A stretch of 31,656 bases of DNA from Plasmodium malariae (Eukaryota > Apicomplexa > Aconoidasida > Haemosporida > Plasmodiidae). The notes under the pieces were generated by a model. It saw only the letters and a program-made list of their open reading frames with translations, had not been told where the DNA came from and ran no database searches. The translations under genes and the position numbers were made by a program. The stretch lies in assembly GCF_900090045.1 (NCBI RefSeq), contig NW_021638311.1:1-31656 (forward strand), read 5' to 3'. This document shows positions 23,191 to 31,656 of the stretch, in pieces (within the stretch, counting starts at the first letter, position 1; every line of letters starts with the position of its first letter).

Positions 23191-26100
23191 TTAGGTACAA
23201 ATTTTATTAACTTCATATAAAAACAATAAAGTGAAAAATGCTAGTAATAGGATAACTGTGGATAACATGAGAGAAAATACATAATCTATTTTTATCGGTG
23301 GTAGTATTTGTGGTACACCAGTACAAAAAGTTACATTGCGAATTTTAATATCATATGCTTTTTTAAAATTGAATAACTCCTCACAAAAATAGCCTTTATT
23401 TTTTTTTTTTTTGACATTCCTGATAATTTTGAACTTAAAATTTATAAATATTATTTACATTTTCCCGGATACTTGCTTTTAACATATAGACCTGTCCAAT
23501 ATATTTGTTAAATCCATCATAATAACAATATAGTTTTTTAAGATTATGTAAAACATCCGATTCAATTTCTTCGAATTTTTGCGTACATATATTACCTAAT
23601 TGGGACAAATATTCATTGTATTTATTAAACCAACTAAGATTCTTTTTATAATTTACTTTTGAATTTATCCGATAATTCAAGTATTTACAGCATTTTTGTT
23701 TATCAGATTTATGATGAACTCTTATTTGAAATAAAAATCTACGAATATGTTAACATGGTTCGATAAAATCGATGTCTGTTATTCCAGAACATTCCTTTCC
23801 AGGATTTCCAGTACCTCCGTCATGACGAGTATCTTGGATACCATAATCAAATTCCTTACTATATTTATGATATAATTCCACGGAGTTATCCTAAAAATAA
23901 ATGAAAAAAACAAAAAAAAGGTAATTATAATTATATTGTATAAATTATAAAAATCATTCATTAATAGATAAAAATATTTATTTCATTTATAAAATAAGGG
24001 ATAATTGAAATACCATGATATATGTAATTATTTTATTGAAATGATAAATTTTGCGTTATACTTTAAACTGTTGAATTCCATTATATATAAGAATGCGTGC
24101 TTTAAATAAGAAATATTATATTCTTATGAAGTTAATAGTTATAAAAATATAGAAATAATATATAATGTGTAGATATGTGGTGTATTACTCTTTTACATAC
24201 GTAAAATTTAGAAAAAAGTTAGTTAACGAAATCAGCATATTGCTTTTTTATTAATATTAAAATAAGGTAGAACATGTAATAAAATATAAAATAAATGCTT
24301 TTAAATGACAAAATAATAATTTGAAAGACAGGGTTATTTTATTGTATATAAAAAATATTATTGAGAAAAATACTCTTCTATTTTCTTATTTATATGAGAC
24401 TTACGCAATTGTACTGATATATTATAAAGAAAAACAAATTAATTTATTATATTCTCATCTGAATTTCCTATTATACTGCAGTATCTATTTATGAAACATT
24501 TTTGAACTTTTAAAACATTATAAAAAGATAAATATAAATTCTTTATAAAGTATAGAATTTTCTCATTTTTATTGTTAAGGTATTACATTTCTTATTATTT
24601 CAACTAATATTTATAATAAGTTATAATTCTATACATATAGATTAAGAAACTGAACTTCATGGATATTACTATAATTAAAATTTAATTAAATGAAAAGTAA
24701 ATTTAACTAAAAGGAAGCATATATTTAATTTAACGATTAAGCACTTATTAGCTAAATTAAAAATATACTTAAAAAAAACTTGTTTTTATTATAAATGTAA
24801 TATTTAATAAATAAACTATATTGTATAATTAAAAAATAATATGTTAATTCTCTCCATTCTATAACAAATAGTAGTTTATGCTTTACCTTCTTCCTTTGAA
24901 CTTTCAGCGAGGTATAATATATATTTTTCTGTTCATTATTTAACTATATGCAGATGAATTAAATATGGTTATACAATAAATTGATTATAATAATATATTG
25001 AAGTAAAAAAAAAATTTTTATAATTATCCTTACTTCTTCAGTAAATTTTATTGTTGAAATAGTTTTTACTTCTAGAACAACAAAAATATAGATTGATATG
25101 TCAATCAAAATTTATCATTATAATCCGTAGAGCATATATCCTATTAGTATTCTCATTTATATATGTTTTTATTTCAATGTATAATAAAAGAGTTGCAAAG
25201 GTTAATGTCATAATATTTTTTAATTTTGTGTATGTCACTGCTATTTTATTTATGAATATTATATGTCAGATGAGATCAAAAACTTGATAACATTTAATTC
25301 AAAGTACTTAGAAAATAATAATAAATATTTTTCTTCTTCTTTTTATATATCTTATTGTTCTAAAATATATTACAATTATATATATTTATCATAATATATA
25401 AATTATAAGTTATATGTTAATTGTATTAATATATTTAAGATATAATAAAGTGTATATTAAAAAAAATAAAAAATGAAATAAAAAAAATTGTTTTTATTAT
25501 AATTTCTTATGTGTAATGAATTGTCTTATTCTTTATGAGCCATATAGAAAAAAAAATAGTAGCATAATTATTATAATTGTTAAAATAAATATTCATTGAA
25601 GTTATTTTACAATGGATATTCTCTGAATCTTATTTTACTTCTTTATTTATAATATTAATATATATCTTTTTAATTTAACAAAAGCGTCACATTTAATAAT
25701 TTAGAATAGTTATTAATGCCGTTACATATTTTGAAACATTACTGTTTGTTATTTGACGTTTGTATTAAATCATAACTATAATCATAAGTTTAGACATGTT
25801 AATAATCTTTAATAATGTTATATATTTAATTTATTTTTAATATATTTGCAATATGTTTATATGAATATAGTTAAATTAAAAATTTTTTCAAGTTCATATA
25901 TCAAATATAAAAAATAAAAGACAACATACATATTAATGTTCTTGTAATGTATACTCCATATTAATTAAATATATTATTGATATATATATTAAATTATTAT
26001 GTGTAAAAGTATTTTTTGAAAAGAGACTTATTTATATTAATCTAAAATATTTTAATAAAACTATATATTTATTATCTGTAATACAATATAAGAATATTTA

Positions 26101-27350
26101 AATTCAATTGTATTTATTAAGAATAGTTGAAACATGAATAATGTTAATATACATAATATGTAAAAATAATTATTTTCTTAAATATTATAAATATACCATA
26201 ATATATTTGTTTCATGCAATGTAAGAATATTATATTACAAACAAGGAAAAACATTTCGGTTACCACTCTACTACCTGATTGTAATTCATATAATTAGTTT
26301 ACAAAAATATTTCTTTTATTTTAGTTACTAATATTATTACTGCATTAATTATATTGTTTAAAAAATAAACACATTGCTTATATTATGTTTTATACTCAAT
26401 ACAAACCAGTAAAAAAAAATATATAGTTTATTTATTTTTCGTGGTATATGAAAAAAGTAAAAATTTATTACGTATGTAAATGGATCATATATTTTATCAA
26501 AAAGTTATAGTATTGATTTATGTTATATATATATATATGTATATATTGTAAAATAATATATGAAGAAATAATAACAAATAACTGTATTAACTAAGTACTA
26601 AAACGAAATATATCATTCTGCAATTACAAAAGATAAAAGAAAAGGAAAAAATTGAAAGCCAAAATTTATAAATTCTCTTTAGAACGTAAAAAGTTAGTTG
26701 ATGAAAATTTTTTATTAAGGTATCATAATAAGAATTACATTATAAATTTAGTTAAGAGAAACAAAAAATAATATATGGCATTTTTTGTGATTCCTATAAA
26801 ATAATTATATTTTCTTTCGTTTATCCTTTGTTTTAAAAAAATTTTAAAGCTTACCTATTTAGTACATTTTATCATAAACACTTAATCATATTTAATTTTG
26901 TTTTTTAATTTCATAAAAATAATAATATTGATATTAAAATATATGAAAAAATGATAAGAAGTTGTTTTATTTATCTGTTAATGTCTTTTTACGAAATATT
27001 AAATGTGTGATAATTTATAAAAATAAATATTCAGTATATTTCTATTATTATAATATTTCACTCATTTCAATAATATCAGGGTCTTATTAAATTATTTTAA
27101 ATGAAAGTTAAATAAATCAAATAAAAATACTTTAATGTTATCAATACCTATGTGTTTATATATATACATATTGAAAATGATGTGTTTATGATGCAATATA
27201 TCTGTTGTGCATACAATTAAATTCTTTATTAAGAAATAAAATTTTTGTATGGTTCCTTAATCTTGCTAAAATATAATAATTAAAAAAAATACAATTATAA
27301 CCAATAAATATGGCATTAAAATCTTATACGAATGATAATTTTAGTGTGAA
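22660..27350. repeat. Right copy of the ~4.7 kb duplicated pir segment
   Basis: This is the counterpart of about 650-5400 in the same orientation. Beyond the pir exon itself, the shared sequence includes the 3' flank (TTTCATTGATGTAAACTACATG near 23069 against the similar stretch near 1047), the 5' flank (ATTCTCATCTGAATTTCCTATTATA near 24451 against 2431) and distal intergenic DNA (TTAAATTCTTTATTAAG at 27227 against 5280). The region between 24.0 and 27.0 kb is conserved without any reading frame conserved between copies, so it was probably non-coding before the duplication. Confidence 0.65.
23191..23890 (-). pseudogene. pir: pir (Plasmodium interspersed repeat) pseudogene, exon 2
   Basis: This is the main exon of a second pir gene and is less decayed than the copy at 1186-1888. 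The acceptor TTATTTTTAG precedes 23890. Blocks in order: DNSVELYHKYSKEFD, GKECSGITD, FIEPC, CCKYLNYRINSKVNYKK, SWFNKYNEYLSQLGNIC, LHNLKKLY, a late Cys block (NYQECQ, FCEELFNFKKAYD), TFCTGVPQILPP, then a C-terminal hydrophobic segment (LMLSTVILLLAFFTLLFLY) and a tail ending at 23191. Breaks: TAA at 23750-23752 where the family has a Gln-like position after the first Cys block, TAA at 23435-23437, and a one-base loss in the A14 run (plus-strand T run 23399-23412). The short upstream exon was not placed. At about 233 codons this exon is near the low end for the family. A functional product is unlikely. Confidence 0.8.
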
Positions 27351-28887
27351 AATATCTAATAACTTATTATAGCTTGAGGAATTTTATTTAAGTATATCGA
27401 AATTTTTTTTTTGTAATTTGTCCCTGCTTTATCATTAGGTTTTCGTATGTTTTAAAATTTTGCTTTTTCCTTTATTTTTTCTTAAATTTATATTCTCTAC
27501 AACTTATAAAATATTTCATTGGTGATTTATATAAGTTTTTTATTTGTAATATGTTTTTACAAAGTTAAAGTTAATAAAGTCTAATTATAGATATACAACT
27601 AAGAAAGTTTATGTCTGATATTATTATAGGTAAAATATCTTTTTGAATATGTATTGAATGAGAAAAAAAAATAACACATTTTCTAAAGTACGTAAACATT
27701 TTTTATAAGCACATATATGTAAAATATTAAGAAAAAGAAAAAAATAAAATTTTGTTTATTGTTAATAACGGATCTATATTTATACAATTGTGAGCAGAAA
27801 ATCTAATGAGGAGAGACTGATATATATGTGAAAAAAATAAAAAAAGCATATTATACGTAAAAAATAAATATAACCTCCAATTAATATTATTCTACAATGA
27901 TACCATATATTTGTGTGAAAAATAATGAAAACCTGGAACATGGACATCAAGGTTTAAAAAATATGTAAATGTAAAATTACTACTTAAGTATTATAATATA
28001 AAAGAAAAGAAAAAAGTAAAAAAATAAAATATATGGTCATTTCAAAATGGTTAATAATTGATTTTGAAATAATATTCTGGTTTTTAATATAAATGAAGCA
28101 ATTCTATACTATATCTATTTTTTATACATTCAAAAATATATTATCTAAAAAAATTATAATTTACAAGTATTATATATTCCTGACAAGTAAAAATTATTAC
28201 GAAATTTATTTTTATATTTAATTAAAACACATTAAGTCCACTATTCTATATTTATCAGCGATTATATCCTAATTAACACATTGTACAGATCCATATAGAT
28301 TTTCTCAAGGAACAGGTAAAAGAAGGAAAATCTAAAAATTAATAAAGTTATATAGATAAAAAATTACATATATATTTATTTATATCTGGATAAAAAGCAT
28401 ATATGTAATGAAATGTTAAATAATTAAAAAAATATATTCAAAGGAATCTATGGGAAAATAACTTAAGCACAGATGTGAAGAGTATTTTCTTGCATATGTA
28501 TATAAGGAATAATAAAAAAAAGAAAAATTTTAAATGTATAAAATTTATACAGAATCAATTGCTTAAGAAAAACTGAAAATATATATTATACATTTTAGTT
28601 AGGTGAAACAAGATAAATATTAAGAGCGTTTTTTTAGATTACATTTGAATATAATTCATATGTTACATACAAATTAGGAGTATGTATATATATTCTTAAT
28701 CATAAAAAAATTTAAATATATTATAATAACTACATTTAAAATATAGATTTCAAAGAATTATTGTACAGTATAATACTTATGAGATTTTAAAATATTTTCT
28801 TAGTATTATCTATATATTATCAAAAAGCTTATTAATATTGTTAAATAATCTATAGAATAAATATAAAACTGATAATAACAATAATAC
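23891..28887. other. Intergenic AT-rich sequence between pir and exported-protein pseudogenes
   Basis: About 5 kb without a supported gene. The pir intron and first exon should lie within the first few hundred bases but were not recognised. The plus-strand frame at 25093-25287 starts at TTG, is not conserved in the duplicated copy near 3110, and is rejected. A stretch near 27410-27480 weakly resembles the STP1 3' coding end. Confidence 0.5.
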
Positions 28888-29605
28888 TCATGGATAATAC
28901 ATATTTGAAAGAGAACCAAAAGTGGCAGAAATTAATAAAATGATAGAGCTAAATAAAAATGGCATAAAATCCTTAAGCATCTTTTTAGTAATATTTTCTT
29001 TATATTTACCCATAAATTTATTTGACTTTTTATATTCACTATGCAATTGTCTTGTTGTTTCTTTTTCATATTGCAAATCTAATCTGTTTAAATGTATACT
29101 TGTTATTGGTGATGTATTTTTTTCAGCTGACTTATATTTTTTCGTTTGAATTGATTTTTCATTTAATTCTGAACGAACGCCATCAAGGTAATCAATAGCT
29201 AATAAGGAATCATAGGTATTTTCGGAATTAGCCTAAAGTTTTAATGAATTACTTGAGTTTTGAAAATTATCCTGAACATATTCATTTAAATTAAAGTCTG
29301 TTTCTTAAGAATCTACATCTGTTTCTCTATATAATAATCTGTTTACACCTTTATTTGATGTATTATTTAAGTTGATTTTTTCATTACATGATTTGTCAGA
29401 GTTAGTTCGCTAAGAATTAGTTGAAATATATAATATTTAAAATATCTGTACTTTCATATTAATAAAATATTCATTTTAAAGTGAAAATGGGAGAGTACAA
29501 AAAAAGTATAGAAATTATTGAATATAATAATTATATTACTTCAGAGGAATAGTGGATTATCCATATTAAAAAAGGAAAAAGAAAAAATTTATTTTTTTGT
29601 TCTAT
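28888..29605 (-). pseudogene. Exported protein pseudogene with lost start codon and two in-frame stops
   Basis: This is a two-exon gene of the generic 'Plasmodium exported protein, unknown function' type. Exon 1 (29540-29605, 22 codons) reads as a signal segment resembling MEQK starts elsewhere, but the first codon is ATA instead of ATG (29605-29603). It continues EQKNKFFLFPFLIWIIHY and ends GAA|GTAATA. The intron is 29410-29539 (130 bases), with acceptor AATTCTTAG. Exon 2 (28888-29409) joins in phase and contains NRLLYRE (an RxL export-like motif at about residues 45-51, not a perfect PEXEL), a charged middle with LDGVRSELNEK and LQYEKETTRQLHSEYKK, one hydrophobic segment (FMPFLFSSIILLISATF) and the tail NMYYP. 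Stops: TAA at 29305-29307 and TAG at 29233-29235. All other codons are in one frame, so decay is by point mutation, not slippage. Intact length would be about 195 residues. I do not recognise a specific named family. Confidence 0.7.
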
Positions 29606-30448
29606 CGTGGTGTATATATTTAGAATAATAAGACTTATGTGGTGGTAAGATTTTCAGAAATATATTTTTTTCGATAATATTCAATATATTATTCTTTATA
29701 ATTTTTCTTTGTTGTTTTGTGTTACTTTGAAATTTAAAAATTGTTAACTCTCTTTAACTGATGTTAATTATAAAATATGTATTAAAAAGTAAAAAGAAAA
29801 AAGATGAGCTAAGTGTAAATATTATAGTAATTATTATATATATAAATATTATTAATTCAAGTAATATAGATAAATATGTTTTAAAAAAAACATTAAAAAT
29901 AATATATGATTAATTATTACAAAACTATTGCAACTAGGCATGCTATAAATAATTTATTTCAAAATTTTTTTTTATATTTATTTATTGCCTACGTTAAATA
30001 TAATTATGACTTGTTAATTTTGCTATCAAAATGGATAAAAAAAAAAAAAATTTATATGACATGAAATATACAAGTTATCCTTTAAAAAATTATAATTTTA
30101 AAATTTTTTGTTGATTAAAATAATGAAAAAAAATTTGAAGTCTTCTAAAGCCTTACATATGAAACATTCTTTTTAAATAATTTGAAATAAGCATAATAAT
30201 TGGAACAACAAAATTTATTATAATAATAATATTTTAATGAAATTTAATTTGCATTAAGTATTATATAGTGTTAACGACTTATATATTTTAATTAAAAATA
30301 CTTAATAGTATGTTAACGATAAATTAATAATATCTAAATGAGATAGTTTAATTAAAATATGATATAATTTAAATTAAAGTTTTATTTTTATAAACAATAT
30401 AAAACACAATTTTACTATATTTTAGAGCTATTAATATCCTTCAATATG

Positions 30449-30501
<53 letters not shown>

Positions 30502-31464
30502 AAATTTATGAAATAATATTAAAAATAAAAATTTGAAGGACAAATTTTTTATTAAAATAGTGATCAAAGTAAGAATAGATTATTAAAAAAAAAAAAAAAA
30601 AAACTTATTAATAAGAAATAATATATTAATATAAGTTAAGAATGTTATAAAGAATTATACATATTTATAATTGACACTTTTATGATACTTTAAATTGGAA
30701 TTATAATATATTTTTTATTATTTAATAAGGAAATACTTATTATAAGATAGTAAGAAAGTTCATGAAAAATATATTTTAATAAAATCATATGAAAAATAGA
30801 ACTAGAAAAGATTAATTGCAATACACATTAATAAAGAAATTATTAGTTAAAATATTATACTATGTTTTTCCAATATAGTATTATAATGTTATTAATTGTT
30901 TTTCAGTGTTTATTCATGTGCTATGATTTGGCTATTTAACTTGAAATAATATAAATATATTTCGGATTTATAAAATAATTTTGTTATATAAAAAATCAAC
31001 GAGGAATAATTCATATTTTCATCTTTTATATTTATTTAATTTATAATTATAATAAGTTACTAGGTTTATTTATGTTCTTTATGTATACAAATAAATATAT
31101 AAGTACAGATTAGTAAAAATTTTTTTTTTTTTATATATTTATATTATTATTTATGTGTAATAATTAAATTGGTATTATTAAAGTATTTTTCTTATGTCAT
31201 ACTATTATTTATATCTATTAAATATATAAAAAATTAGTAGATGTTGTAATATAATTTTATCGTGAAAATAATTTGGGGTAAAATGTGACTAGTATCTAAA
31301 TATTTTATGGGAATATCATTTTTACTTAAAATTTTATAATGAATATGTTAATAATAATTCTATTTAGAAATGTATATGTTATCATGTTATCTGTTATAAA
31401 TTTCAGAATATTTTTATATGAATAAATAAATTTTATTTTTTAAAAGCAATAAAATTTGAATATT
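29606..31464. other. Intergenic AT-rich sequence with microsatellite
   Basis: No supported gene. The first part would be the promoter of the exported-protein pseudogene. It contains an (AT)23 microsatellite and a long poly-A run near 30585-30603. A short plus-strand frame at 30031 beginning with Met-Asp-Lys repeats (27 codons) is rejected. Confidence 0.5.
30454..30499. repeat. (AT)23 microsatellite
   Basis: A perfect alternating AT run of 46 bases is flanked by TTGA on the left and CAAAA on the right. It is expected to vary in length between isolates and to be error-prone in assembly. Confidence 0.95.
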
Positions 31465-31656
31465 ATGGATTTAGAATTGTTAAATTTTTTTTTTTTGTTG
31501 TTGAGTGGAGTAAAAACAATATTGTAAGGATTAAAGTTTTCGGATAATATATTATGTCAGTAATAACATCTATAACTATTGTTTCACAATTCTGTAGAAA
31601 AGGCTCCAGAAAAGGAAATACCCAATTTTCTTATAATATGTATTTAGCGTATCGTT
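31465..31656 (+). CDS. Possible 5' end of a secreted protein gene (partial at window edge)
   Basis: A plausible two-exon start is visible. Exon 1 (31465-31523) begins MDLELLNFFFLLLSGV, a short N-terminus with a hydrophobic core like a signal peptide, and is followed by a good donor (GTAAGG at 31524). An acceptor (CAATTCTGTAG) ends at 31597, giving a 74-base intron. Exon 2 continues in phase and stays open to the edge (KGSRKGNTQFSYN). Exon 2 is noticeably less AT-rich than its surroundings. A signal-peptide exon, a short intron and a longer second exon are typical of Plasmodium secreted proteins. Only about 39 codons are visible, no family is recognised, and the arrangement could be chance. 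Confidence 0.35.

Noticed and set aside
23779..23961. Minus-strand 60-codon frame across the pir exon 2 acceptor
   Set aside because: It reads through the presumed intron in a different frame from the recognised pir blocks.
25093..25287. Plus-strand 64-codon hydrophobic frame
   Set aside because: TTG start, and the frame is not kept in the homologous stretch near 3.1 kb.
28922..29149. Plus-strand 75-codon frame opposite the exported-protein pseudogene
   Set aside because: Antisense shadow of exon 2.
1..31656. Telomere repeats, tRNA or rRNA genes, CRISPR arrays, transposons
   Set aside because: No TTTTAGGG/TTTCAGGG-like arrays, no GC-rich structured RNA segments and no transposase-like frames were seen.

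Overview
The window looks like subtelomeric nuclear DNA of a malaria parasite, most probably Plasmodium malariae or a very close relative (P. malariae-like, P. brasilianum). It is extremely A+T-rich, with long homopolymers, (AT)n runs and GT-AG introns of about 70-130 bp. Its recognisable genes belong to subtelomeric families: STP1, pir, a generic two-exon exported-protein family, and a fam-l plus fam-m pair. The fam-l/fam-m pair is the strongest species clue, because these two families are known from the P. malariae lineage. Family calls rest on my recognition of conserved blocks, not on a database search.

Layout, left to right. 1-1185: AT-rich, no supported gene. 1186-1888 (-): degenerate pir exon 2. 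1889-6139: intergenic. 6140-8747 (-): STP1 in four exons, beginning with a 7-codon exon, with two single-base homopolymer frameshifts. 8748-14860: long intergenic stretch with one possible exported-protein relic at 12316-12510. 14861-15839 (+): fam-l gene with two frame breaks. 15840-19336: intergenic, containing the shared fam-l/fam-m upstream sequence and perhaps an extra gene-less copy of it. 19337-20215 (+): fam-m gene with two single-base losses. 20216-23190: intergenic. 23191-23890 (-): second pir pseudogene. 23891-28887: intergenic. 28888-29605 (-): exported-protein pseudogene with a lost start codon and two stops. 29606-31464: intergenic with an (AT)n microsatellite. 31465-31656 (+): possible first exons of a secreted-protein gene running off the right edge.

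Two levels of duplication organise the region. The two pir pseudogenes sit in copies of a segment of about 4.7 kb (about 0.65-5.4 kb and 22.66-27.35 kb, same orientation, about 22 kb apart). The fam-l and fam-m genes share their upstream sequence and gene architecture, with a tandem spacing of about 4.5 kb.

These proteins would normally be exported into, or displayed on, the infected red cell. In the sequence as given, no gene seen in full has an unbroken conventional reading frame. The pir genes and the 29 kb exported-protein gene carry in-frame stops and look truly decayed. STP1 and fam-m are broken only at homopolymer runs, which could be either recent mutation or residual assembly error. 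I found no tRNA, rRNA, CRISPR, transposon or canonical telomere repeat.
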